Part shown: positions 1 through 7,123 of the stretch, piece by piece
How positions within the stretch are numbered: position 1 is the first letter of the stretch
Layout of the letters: each line of letters opens with the position of its first letter
Source: Phycisphaerae bacterium
GTDB taxonomy: Bacteria; Planctomycetota; Phycisphaerae; Sedimentisphaerales; Anaerobacaceae
Length of the DNA stretch: 10,833 nucleotides
Assembly (NCBI GenBank): GCA_030630315.1
Contig: DAOVNI010000020.1
Coordinates: forward strand, 1-10,833
Direction: 5' to 3'
The notes under the pieces: generated by a model
Databases searched by the model: none
Seen by the model: only the letters and a program-made list of their open reading frames with translations
What the model was told of the DNA's origin: nothing
Position numbers and translations under genes: made by a program

Positions 1-1230
1 GCCCTGTCATATCATACAATTTTCGGAATTGTCCCGCTGACCATCTTATTACTTTTAATATTTCGATTATTCCCCGCTTATAGTAACGTAGGCGAGGAAG
101 TAAAAAATGTAGTTTATGCACAGCTTCATCTCTCAACTATTGAATACACCCCGGACCCCGAAAAACCGGATGAAAAAATAATGCTCACAGAATATCTCGA
201 CAATATAGCCGGAAGCTTCTTCACAAGATTAGATGAAGGTTCCATCGCGCTCTTTAGTGCCGCAATTGTTATCTGGGCCGCGCTGGCTTTGCTATTGACC
301 ATAGAGAGAGCGTTTAACTATATCTGGCACGTTGCTCGCAGCAGGAATTTTCTGCACCGAATAATCAATTACTGGGCACTCCTGACGCTTGGGCCGTTGC
401 TTTTTGGTCTGGGAGTGTACGCCAGCACAAAATACGCTGCTCTGGCACAGATACAAAAAACCGTCCTGTCAAATATCGCCCCAGTTCTTCTGTCTTATAT
501 CGTCGCGACTGTCGCCTTTTTCCTGCTTTACTTTGTCTTGCCAAACACAAAGGTTCAGGCAAAAGCCGCTATCGGGGGAGCGGCAGTGGCTGCGTTGGTC
601 TGGAGTTTTGCCAAGTGGGGCTTTGGCCAATACGTTACGGAATTTATCCCTTACAGTAAAATTTATGGCGTTATGGGGCTTATACCACTGAGCGTCTTCT
701 GGATTTTTATCACGTGGCTCATCGTCCTGTTCGGCCTGCAGTTGACATTTACCACTCAGCACTTAAAGACGCTCAACGCCGCCGAGATTGCCGCTGCCAA
801 AAAAACAGAGGAATATTTCATAGCTAACGACCTTACCGCTATCAATATTGTCAGAGAGATTGCGGCCGCTTTTCAGGCAAATCAAGCTCCGGTCTCGCCT
901 GAGGTTATATGCAGCAAATTGAATATACCGGCTGAATTCAGTGAAAAGATACTTGACCATCTCGTTGCCAGCGGGATTATAATGAAGACCTCTGAACCAA
1001 AGCTCGGCTTCGTCCCGGCAAAAGAACCGGCAAATATCAGATTGTCCGATATTGGCGCAGCCATAGCCGAAGTGAGTTTTGCACAGTCAACAACCGACCA
1101 GCCGGACAGTCTCGGACAAATAACTCAATCCCAGCGAAACGCTCTGGCACAGTACACCCTAAAACAAATTCTCGAAGACACCGAAAACAATAAAGTAGCT
1201 TCGCAGAACCATCAAAATCCAATAGTATAG
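1..1230 (+). CDS. YihY/BrkB-family inner-membrane protein, 5' end cut by window edge
   Basis: The frame is open from base 1, so the N-terminus lies outside the window; 409 residues are visible. The first visible residues (ALSYHTIFGIVPLTILLL) match the family's conserved early helix, usually some 35-50 residues from the start, so only a short piece is missing. Hydrophobic helices follow at about visible residues 83-100, 125-145, 157-180, 190-210 and 223-250, the multi-helix core of the family once mislabelled ribonuclease BN. The ATG at 181 is internal and is not the start. After the last helix, about 155 soluble residues include a stretch (about visible 280-335) that reads like a winged helix, an arrangement seen in longer family members. 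The molecular role of the family is not established. The gene ends TAG directly followed by TGA, and it faces the next gene tail to tail. Confidence 0.88.
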   Translation, partial: ALSYHTIFGIVPLTILLLLIFRLFPAYSNVGEEVKNVVYAQLHLSTIEYTPDPEKPDEKIMLTEYLDNIAGSFFTRLDEGSIALFSAAIVIWAALALLLTIERAFNYIWHVARSRNFLHRIINYWALLTLGPLLFGLGVYASTKYAALAQIQKTVLSNIAPVLLSYIVATVAFFLLYFVLPNTKVQAKAAIGGAAVAALVWSFAKWGFGQYVTEFIPYSKIYGVMGLIPLSVFWIFITWLIVLFGLQLTFTTQHLKTLNAAEIAAAKKTEEYFIANDLTAINIVREIAAAFQANQAPVSPEVICSKLNIPAEFSEKILDHLVASGIIMKTSEPKLGFVPAKEPANIRLSDIGAAIAEVSFAQSTTDQPDSLGQITQSQRNALAQYTLKQILEDTENNKVASQNHQNPIV

Positions 1231-1349
1231 TGAGTGTTAATCAGCTTTTTTAGAAGTGAGTGCTACAGACCGGCTTACGTTCCCCATCGCAACTGTTTCC
1301 GCTTCGGAGCTTGCTATGGGCTGCCTGGCGACGAGCTTGAAGATTAGTT

Positions 1350-2621
1350 TTATCGCTTCCGCTTCAACTCCTGATAGCGCCGAATCTCCTCCATCGGCAC
1401 TGCTGTCCACAGATACTGTTTATTTAACCGACCATCGGTTTTAGTTATTTCAAGATGGTCGATTATCTTGCCGTCGATATCGATGGTATCCATTGTGAGT
1501 TTATTGCCCCTGATGTGAAACAAACAGAAGTGATGTACTTTCTTTGCGCTGGCGTGGTATAGACACGGCTTGACATCATATAGTGGCGCACCGCCGCCGC
1601 CGCAGGTAATATAAGTTACGTAACTGCCCTCGGTGCCGGGTGCCGGGGCGACGGGGCGAAATCGCTCGTACTGATGCGAATGGCCCGTCAGGACAAAATC
1701 GACGCCGGCCTCGGCCAGAGTCCGCAGCGCATCCGGATACCCCCACTTCGACCAGTGCCCGCCGAAATTAACGCTTGGTATATGATAGCTCACGAATCTC
1801 CATTGGGCCTTGCTGCTTCGGGCATCGGCAGCTATCAGCTTTAACTGCTCCTCGGTTTTTAGACCTTTGGAAACATTATCCGCGCAGAAATAGTGTAGCG
1901 GCCCATAGTCTAAGCCGAAGCTGTTCTTATCTCCCTCGCCAATCAGCAGCTTTTCAAAATTGCCGCTGTTACCCTCGTGATTGCCTTTGGCGATATACAT
2001 GGGCACAGTCTCGACCAGACCCTTCACCGGCTCAAAGAATTGAGGCCCAAATTGCTCATAACGGTCACCACTGCTCACCAAATCCCCGGTGTGAACCACG
2101 AAATCGACCTTCTTACTCATCATCAGTTCTACTATTTTTCGGTGAGTCCCAGGTCTGCTTCGACTGTCACCATACACCGCGAATGTCACTTCATCAGTAT
2201 CAGCCGGCACAGTATGAAATTTGTAAATTCTACTTTGCATCTGGGCCGGCCCGGCAACGCGATAACTGTAAGCCCGGCCCGGCTCCAGATTTTCAAGACG
2301 GACCTTATGAATAAAAGCGGTTCTCGTCTTAACGGCTGCGTCTTTCTTCACAATCTCATATTCGACTCGTAGAGGTTGGGTTATAACTTTCTCGCTCAGC
2401 GAGTCGCCTTGACCATACAGGACCTCACCCGGCCCCACAACGTCAGTCTCCCACATCAGCGAAGCTCCATCTTCAGATACGCCAAGCAGGACCGGCCCTT
2501 TCGTTACTTTCGCACAACCGCCCGCCACAGCCACAACCAGCCCGGCAGTCAAACACACAACCGGCAGGGTCAATACACTCCCGAGTACCCGCCGGCTCTT
2601 TCGTGATTTCTCAATGCACAT
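1350..2621 (-). CDS. Secreted lipoprotein metallophosphoesterase, purple acid phosphatase-like
   Basis: A 423-residue protein, probably a periplasmic or surface-anchored phosphoesterase using two metal ions. Residues 1-36 form a signal peptide with a basic N-terminus, a hydrophobic core and a lipobox-like AGGC ending at Cys36. Residues about 42-137 resemble the fibronectin-III-like N-terminal domain of purple acid phosphatases. The calcineurin-like catalytic motifs follow in order: GDSR (151-154), GDL (179-181), GNHE (213-216), SYH (278-280) and GHSHQYER (313-320). The first motif has Arg154 where many relatives have His, Gln or Gly; I recall GDSR as frequent in bacterial members. The substrate cannot be read from sequence. 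The ATG is preceded by AAGGAG at good spacing. It lies 27 bp downstream of the LysE-type gene and in the same frame, so the two are probably cotranscribed. Confidence 0.9.
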   Translation of the reverse strand: MCIEKSRKSRRVLGSVLTLPVVCLTAGLVVAVAGGCAKVTKGPVLLGVSEDGASLMWETDVVGPGEVLYGQGDSLSEKVITQPLRVEYEIVKKDAAVKTRTAFIHKVRLENLEPGRAYSYRVAGPAQMQSRIYKFHTVPADTDEVTFAVYGDSRSRPGTHRKIVELMMSKKVDFVVHTGDLVSSGDRYEQFGPQFFEPVKGLVETVPMYIAKGNHEGNSGNFEKLLIGEGDKNSFGLDYGPLHYFCADNVSKGLKTEEQLKLIAADARSSKAQWRFVSYHIPSVNFGGHWSKWGYPDALRTLAEAGVDFVLTGHSHQYERFRPVAPAPGTEGSYVTYITCGGGGAPLYDVKPCLYHASAKKVHHFCLFHIRGNKLTMDTIDIDGKIIDHLEITKTDGRLNKQYLWTAVPMEEIRRYQELKRKR

Positions 2622-2648
2622 AGTCGGCTCCTTCTTTCTGAAAGTTAG

Positions 2649-3296
2649 CTAATGACTTTTTGCCAGGATTAGATTTATCAAAGTGCTGCCGGCAGTGTAA
2701 ATAAAAACCACGCCGAAGACAAGCAGTGCCGCCGAGCAAATCATCAGCACTATTCGCATTCCTCGCGGGCCAAGTAATACCGAGCCTTTGAAACTCGCCC
2801 ACGACAACGCACTAAGCCAAACAAGGTCGCACAGCCAATGAACGATTGCGAATAACACAAAGGCCCATATCCCTATTCCGGTAGCGGTGGTTGCAAGAGC
2901 TAATCCGATGGTCGCCCACCAAAGCAGAAAATAAGGGTTACCTGCCGACAGTATTATCCCTGCCAGCATCGGTGCACTCTTGGCAACTTTGGTTTCTTGT
3001 TTTTCTGCCGAGCGCAAACTCTTCAGCATTTGGGTTGCCATTATCAAAAGAAATACTCCGCCGGCCAGGCCGATTACAATTTGCGCAGTGGGCAGCTTCA
3101 ATATTCTGCCCACACCTAACACAATCAAAATCATCAGCGGAAATTCGACAATGCCGTGCCCCACCGCCATAAGCGCCCCGGCAAATCGATTCCGCGTTCC
3201 CATTGCGATAGCTGCTGCCGTCACCGGCCCCGGCATCATCACTCCCGAAAGCGATATTACAACCACCTCAACAAATAAGAAAAACAGCAAACTCAC
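2649..3296 (-). CDS. LysE/RhtB-family exporter
   Basis: A six-helix inner-membrane protein of about 215 residues, the family's normal size. Members export amino acids or related small molecules; the substrate is not evident here. Diagnostic features are the early MMPGPVTAAAIAMG stretch carrying the conserved PGP motif, and SAGNPYFLLWWATIG in the middle, the usual NP(Y)FLLWW signature. A charged loop (RSAEKQETKVAKS) separates helices three and four. I chose the GTG at 3296 because GGTGA stands five bases upstream; an in-frame TTG at 3314 would add six residues but has no visible ribosome-binding site. The gene ends with TAG and is followed after 27 bp by the metallophosphoesterase start. It is divergent from the nuclease gene at 3493. 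Confidence 0.88.
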   Translation of the reverse strand: MSLLFFLFVEVVVISLSGVMMPGPVTAAAIAMGTRNRFAGALMAVGHGIVEFPLMILIVLGVGRILKLPTAQIVIGLAGGVFLLIMATQMLKSLRSAEKQETKVAKSAPMLAGIILSAGNPYFLLWWATIGLALATTATGIGIWAFVLFAIVHWLCDLVWLSALSWASFKGSVLLGPRGMRIVLMICSAALLVFGVVFIYTAGSTLINLILAKSH

Positions 3297-3462
3297 AAAT
3301 TCACCAGCTCTCAATTAATATAAAAATAATAGAACGCCTTTAACTTAACCCCAATTCGATTAAAAGGCAACATCCCGCCGGTTTTTTACTCGATTTCCAG
3401 CCAGAAACCAGCTATAGTCAAGATAAGCACGATGTAGCGGTGCCATTTTGAATGCGCCAGAA

Positions 3463-3477
3463 AACAACAGCAATTTT
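3463..3477 (+). repeat. 15-bp direct repeat, left copy
   Basis: AACAACAGCAATTTT lies just upstream of the nuclease ribosome-binding site and is identical to a second copy at 4672-4686, just after that gene. Confidence 0.7.
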
Positions 3478-3492
3478 TTAAGGAAGTGACAA

Positions 3493-4605
3493 ATGGGTAT
3501 GTTAGGCTTCAGAAAAAGAAATGAGCAGAAATTGACCTTTTTAGAAAGCACAAGGTATGCACTTGATAATAAGGAAGAAGACCTGCATCGCCTCGTTAGT
3601 TCGAATCCCAGGCTGGTTGCTTTGGAACAAGACGATGGAGCCCGGCTTCCAACAGCAACAATAGGAGACCATTTACGGCTGCCTTCAGGGGAGTTGGACC
3701 TTTTGCTTATGGATATAGTTGGCGGGCTTACCATTGTCGAACTGAAGCGTGACAAGACACCTCGCGATGTGATAGCACAGATATTAGATTATGCTTCTGA
3801 TTTGCACGAAATGACGACTGACGAACTGGACCAACTTATAAGTAAGCACGGAAAGTATGATAGCCTTAAACACGTGGTCAAAGAGCTGCAACAAGACAAC
3901 CCTGAATACGAGGATGTTGATTTTGCAGAAGTGAAGGACAAAATTGGTGAGTGCCTTGCTGGAAAAAAACTACAGTTTTTAGTCGTATCATATGAAGTGG
4001 ATGCGGGTATCAGAAAAGTGGCAAATTTTCTCAGAAACTCGTACGGTATGAAAATATATTGCGTTGAGTTCGACTATTTTGAAGGGAATGACAGCGAATA
4101 TTTCATTCCCGAAGTCATTGGTATTGAGGAAATAAAGCGAATTGAGACCGGTGAACTGTCGGCCACGCAAAAGTCATATAAAGCTTTCTGGGGTGACCTT
4201 CTTGGCCAACTGAAGGAGAAAGAGCCAAGTATAAGAACGCACCAAAGCACTCCGACTGTAAATGCTATCGAAATCCCGATTGGATACGGAAGCATTCATC
4301 TTGAATGGGCATTCCATGGTCAGCCAAGAAGCTGGTTTGAGGTCGGGTTGCACTTTGAAAAACCGTCGGAACAAGAAAACAAAAAGCTTTATGAACACTT
4401 TGTTAGCCTTAAACGTGAAATAGAAAGTGAACTGGGTGGTTTAGAGTTGAAAACAGAATTTCCTTGGATGACCAGATGTGCAAGAATCTACGCTTCTAAG
4501 CAAGAAGGGCAGATGACCGAGGAACTTAAAGATTGGGCACTGCACACAATGCTAAAGTTCTACTCTGTGTTCAAGCCACGCTTGGACAAGTTTCTAAGGA
4601 GTTAA
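3493..4605 (+). CDS. PD-(D/E)XK nuclease-like protein with DUF4268-like C-terminus
   Basis: A 370-residue protein in two parts. Residues about 28-100 read like a NucS/RecB-type nuclease core: EEDLHRLVSSNPRLV (29-43), then Asp69 in GELD, Glu83-Lys85 in VELK, and Gln96 in the following helix, which together give the D...ExK...Q pattern of PD-(D/E)XK enzymes. Residues about 228-370 (from KAFWGDLLGQL through WFEVGLHF and LKREIESELG) resemble DUF4268, often found fused to such nuclease domains. DNA cleavage is therefore inferred, and the target is unknown. The ATG has AAGGAAG seven bases upstream. No methyltransferase, helicase or toxin-antitoxin partner lies next to it, so it stands alone. The gene looks richer in A/T and in AAA/GAA codons than its neighbours and is bracketed by a 15-bp direct repeat. 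Confidence 0.8.
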   Translation: MGMLGFRKRNEQKLTFLESTRYALDNKEEDLHRLVSSNPRLVALEQDDGARLPTATIGDHLRLPSGELDLLLMDIVGGLTIVELKRDKTPRDVIAQILDYASDLHEMTTDELDQLISKHGKYDSLKHVVKELQQDNPEYEDVDFAEVKDKIGECLAGKKLQFLVVSYEVDAGIRKVANFLRNSYGMKIYCVEFDYFEGNDSEYFIPEVIGIEEIKRIETGELSATQKSYKAFWGDLLGQLKEKEPSIRTHQSTPTVNAIEIPIGYGSIHLEWAFHGQPRSWFEVGLHFEKPSEQENKKLYEHFVSLKREIESELGGLELKTEFPWMTRCARIYASKQEGQMTEELKDWALHTMLKFYSVFKPRLDKFLRS

Positions 4606-4671
4606 GGCGGTAACCTTCCATGCTCTTACTTTTCGGCTTGCCTGCGGCGATTACAAAAAGCCGCAAAAAAT

Positions 4672-4686
4672 AACAACAGCAATTTT
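4672..4686 (+). repeat. 15-bp direct repeat, right copy
   Basis: Identical to 3463-3477 (AACAACAGCAATTTT). It sits in the convergent gap between the nuclease and yjbQ. The two copies are 1209 bp apart and enclose only the nuclease gene. They are too long and too perfect for most chance matches, but short enough that coincidence is not excluded in A/T-rich gaps. Confidence 0.7.
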
Positions 4687-4689
4687 CTG

Positions 4690-4700
4690 AACTACGAACT
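4690..4700. repeat. AACTACGAACT repeat copy downstream of yjbQ
   Basis: An 11-bp sequence identical to bases 5177-5187, so that perfect copies flank yjbQ. It belongs to the same text-like family as the array at 5158-5192. Confidence 0.55.
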
Positions 4701-4702
4701 AC

Positions 4703-5119
4703 TTACTCTCCGATGATTTTCACTAATACCCTCTTTTTTCTTTTGCCGTCGAATTCCCCGTAGAATATCCGCTCCCACGGCCCGAAATCAAGTGCGCCCT
4801 CAGTAACGGCCACAACCACCTCCCTGCCCATTACGCTGCGCTTCAGATGGGCATCGGCGTTGTCCTCAAAGCCGTTATGCCGATACTGCGAGTATGGCTT
4901 CTCAGGCGCCAATTTTTCCAGCCAGACCTCAAAGTCATTGTGAAGCCCGGATTCATCGTCATTGATAAAGACACTGGCCGTAATGTGCATAGCGTTACAA
5001 AGCACAAACCCTTCCTTGACACCGCTTTCCCTCAGGCACTGCTCAACTTCCGGCGTGATATTGATAAATTCACGCCTGCCTCTCGTATTAAACCACAGCT
5101 CTTTCCTGTAACTTTTCAT
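4703..5119 (-). CDS. yjbQ: YjbQ/UPF0047 family protein (secondary thiamine-phosphate synthase type)
   Basis: A 138-residue single-domain protein, the normal family length. It carries the conserved blocks in order: [19 protein letters not shown] (42-60), [20 protein letters not shown] (79-98) and [18 protein letters not shown] (108-125). The histidines at 45, 60, 81 and 91 and the acidic cluster at 54-56 are those expected to bind the metal or ligand. Members of this family have weak thiamine-phosphate synthase activity in vitro, and their true physiological role is unsettled. The ATG has GGGAG nine bases upstream. It is the last gene of the minus-strand run, 59 bp after the glycosyltransferase, and copies of an AACTACGAACT repeat stand on both sides of it. 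Confidence 0.93.
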   Translation of the reverse strand: MKSYRKELWFNTRGRREFINITPEVEQCLRESGVKEGFVLCNAMHITASVFINDDESGLHNDFEVWLEKLAPEKPYSQYRHNGFEDNADAHLKRSVMGREVVVAVTEGALDFGPWERIFYGEFDGKRKKRVLVKIIGE

Positions 5120-5157
5120 AATTTTTTTCTCCCATTGGTTAGCTCGTAATTCGCAGT

Positions 5158-5192
5158 CTATGAACTATGAACTCATAACTACGAACTCATAA
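5158..5192. repeat. 14-bp tandem repeat overlapping a gene end
   Basis: Two adjacent 14-bp units, CTATGAACTCATAA (5165-5178) and CTACGAACTCATAA (5179-5192), differ at one base. A partial unit, CTATGAA, precedes them at 5158. The array supplies the last codons and the TAG stop of the glycosyltransferase on the minus strand. Confidence 0.7.
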
Positions 5193-6351
5193 GCAGTTTT
5201 TTATAGACCGCTTCGATGGTATCAACCATTTTTTCCGGCGAGAACTTTTCTTTCACCGATTCTCTTCCCTGTTCGCCGAGCTTTTTTCTCAATCCCTCGT
5301 CCTCTATCAATTCTGCGCACGCCGCTGTCAACTGCTCGACGTTCTTCGGCTCAATCAATCGCCCCGTGTTTTCATTCACCACTTCTCTGGCGCCGTCAAC
5401 GTCGAATGATATCGCAGGCCTGCCGCAGAGCATCGCCTGCGGTAATGTGCGGGCAAGGCCTTCCCGCAGAGAGCAGTGCACAAGTATATCCGATGATTGT
5501 ATCGCAAGCGGGATTTGACTCGGCGGCAAAAGACCGGTAAACTTGATTTTCTCAGCCAACCCCAATTGCCGGACCTGTTTTTTGAAGTGCTCAGCCAGAT
5601 TCCCATCTCCGACAAAAAGCCAAACGCACTTTTCAAATCGCTTCGAAAGCTCTTTGGCCGATTCAATAATATATTTATGTCCCTTGAGCATAAATAGTCG
5701 CGCAATGGTAACAAGCACAATCGCATCTTCGCCGATTTCATACTTTCGGCGAAATCCTTTCCGCCGCTCCTGCGGAATTGGCTCCAAAAAATCATCCTCC
5801 TCGATAGCCGAATAAGCGGTAACAAACTGCTCAGCTTTGCCGATACCCACGGCGGTCGCCTGAGTGGTCATCGCATCGGCGACCATGATAAAAAAGTCCG
5901 TTCGCTTCGCCGCGGATTTTTCAATGGCGATATAAAATCTGTTCAGCCATTTGCTCTGATGTCGGTGAAACGCCAGCCCGTGTATCGTGTGCACTATCAC
6001 AGGAACACCTTTCGATTTTTGAATATTATGTGCGGCAAATCTGCCTAATATTCCCGCCTTGGCCGAATGGGTATGGACAACGTCCGGCTCCAGACGCTTG
6101 AGGTGTTTTCTGATTTGGTAATAGCTTATGGTGTCATATAAGGGACAGATTGCACGAATCATTTTGGGTATGACTATTACATTATATTTTTGGTTCTTTG
6201 TCTGATTGAACAGTTCGCCTTCAGGCCCTATCGCCGGCCCGGTAATCAGCGTAACATCGTGGCCGCGCTCCGCCAGCAGTTTACAGGTTATAAGAGTATT
6301 TTCCTGCGCCCCGCCTAAAATCAATCTTGTTATTATATGTACGATTTTCAA
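5179..6351 (-). CDS. GT4-family (GT-B fold) glycosyltransferase
   Basis: A 390-residue cytoplasmic glycosyltransferase of the GT4 type, transferring sugar from a nucleotide-sugar to an unidentified acceptor, plausibly in surface polysaccharide or glycolipid synthesis. The N-terminal Rossmann half starts MKIVHIITRLILGGAQ with the acceptor-side GGAQ loop (13-16) and continues with HTHSAKAGILGR (93-104). The C-terminal half has the donor-phosphate residues Arg218 and Lys223 in ARLFMLKGH, FVGDG (246-250), and EGLARTLPQAM (297-307). The second acidic residue of the usual E-x7-E motif is Gln305 here, which occurs in many relatives. The start is TTG at 6351: AGGGGG stands four bases upstream and the protein begins exactly at the conserved first strand, with no nearby in-frame ATG. 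It lies 19 bp after truA. Its stop codon lies inside a 14-bp tandem repeat. Confidence 0.9.
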   Translation of the reverse strand: MKIVHIITRLILGGAQENTLITCKLLAERGHDVTLITGPAIGPEGELFNQTKNQKYNVIVIPKMIRAICPLYDTISYYQIRKHLKRLEPDVVHTHSAKAGILGRFAAHNIQKSKGVPVIVHTIHGLAFHRHQSKWLNRFYIAIEKSAAKRTDFFIMVADAMTTQATAVGIGKAEQFVTAYSAIEEDDFLEPIPQERRKGFRRKYEIGEDAIVLVTIARLFMLKGHKYIIESAKELSKRFEKCVWLFVGDGNLAEHFKKQVRQLGLAEKIKFTGLLPPSQIPLAIQSSDILVHCSLREGLARTLPQAMLCGRPAISFDVDGAREVVNENTGRLIEPKNVEQLTAACAELIEDEGLRKKLGEQGRESVKEKFSPEKMVDTIEAVYKKLLMSS

Positions 6352-6370
6352 TATGCCCCCTGCATACGCT

Positions 6371-7114
6371 TTAGGCGTATTTAACGCACATCAAACACAA
6401 TCCCGCAGCCGGCGCGATTGGCCCCGCTGCCGTTCGGTCCTTTGCTTCGAGAATTTCATTTATCTTTTCGGGTTTCCATCTGCCGATGCCGACCTCGACC
6501 AGAGTCCCGACGATATTTCTGACCATATTATACAGGAAGCCATCCCCTTCTACATCAACATACATCCAATCGTCCTCGCAAGTAACATCACACCGAAGGA
6601 TTGTCCGCACAGAATTCTCCCGTTTGTCCGCCGCCGATGCAAAAGATTTGAAATTCTTCTTGCCGACTAACATTTTTGCCGCCTCAGCCATAGCAGTAAC
6701 ATCAAGCTTTGTGGGTAGATGCCAGCAGTGCCTTATTTGCAGGACCGGCCGCAGTTGCCCTGTAAAAATCGTATAGCGGTATAATTTGCTTTTGACCGCA
6801 CCTATCAAATCAAAGCCCTGCGGAACCTCGACCGCCTCGGCAGCTGCAATATCAGCCGGCAGTCTGCCCGTAATTGCCCTGGCGAGATTTTCCACCGGTA
6901 TGGCCGAATCGATTTGAACAAGGGCCACCTGCCCCAGAGCGCTCACACCCGCATCGGTTCTGCTCGCTCCAAATACTGTAACTTCAGAGCCAACGAGGTT
7001 GCTGATTACCTCGGTAAGCACGCCCTGAATGGTTCTTTGTCCCGGCTGAATTTGCCAGCCGTGATATGCGCTGCCGTCATAGACAACCGTCAGTTTTATA
7101 TTGCGGACCGCCAT
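6371..7114 (-). CDS. truA: tRNA pseudouridine(38-40) synthase TruA
   Basis: A 247-residue enzyme, the usual length, that isomerises uridines 38-40 of the tRNA anticodon stem-loop. The catalytic Asp54 lies in GASRTDAGVSALGQ (49-62); the active-site Tyr112 lies in KLYRYTI. Further conserved blocks are NFKSFAS (154-160), FLYNMVRNIVGTLVEVG (193-209) and a C-terminal AAGPIAPAAGLCL (229-241). The ATG follows the asd stop by nine bases with only a weak ribosome-binding site (CGGTA), which suggests translational coupling to asd. Next to truA, E. coli carries usg, an asd paralogue, so an asd-type neighbour is a known arrangement. An amber codon in asd could therefore reduce truA translation if coupling matters. 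Confidence 0.96.
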   Translation of the reverse strand: MAVRNIKLTVVYDGSAYHGWQIQPGQRTIQGVLTEVISNLVGSEVTVFGASRTDAGVSALGQVALVQIDSAIPVENLARAITGRLPADIAAAEAVEVPQGFDLIGAVKSKLYRYTIFTGQLRPVLQIRHCWHLPTKLDVTAMAEAAKMLVGKKNFKSFASAADKRENSVRTILRCDVTCEDDWMYVDVEGDGFLYNMVRNIVGTLVEVGIGRWKPEKINEILEAKDRTAAGPIAPAAGLCLMCVKYA

Positions 7115-7123
7115 TACCGACGA

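Noticed and set aside
1256..1444. Small plus-strand frame after the YihY gene
   Set aside because: No ribosome-binding site, no family resemblance, and it overlaps the 3' end of the phosphoesterase in antisense.
3360..3755. 131-codon minus-strand frame across the nuclease start
   Set aside because: Antisense to the nuclease core motifs; Ser/Lys-rich with no recognisable domain.
4634..4665. Intrinsic terminator between the nuclease and yjbQ
   Set aside because: Stems can be drawn (TGCGGC 4643-4648 with GCCGCA 4660-4665, or CGGCTT with AAGCCG), but neither is followed by a T-run in either direction of transcription.
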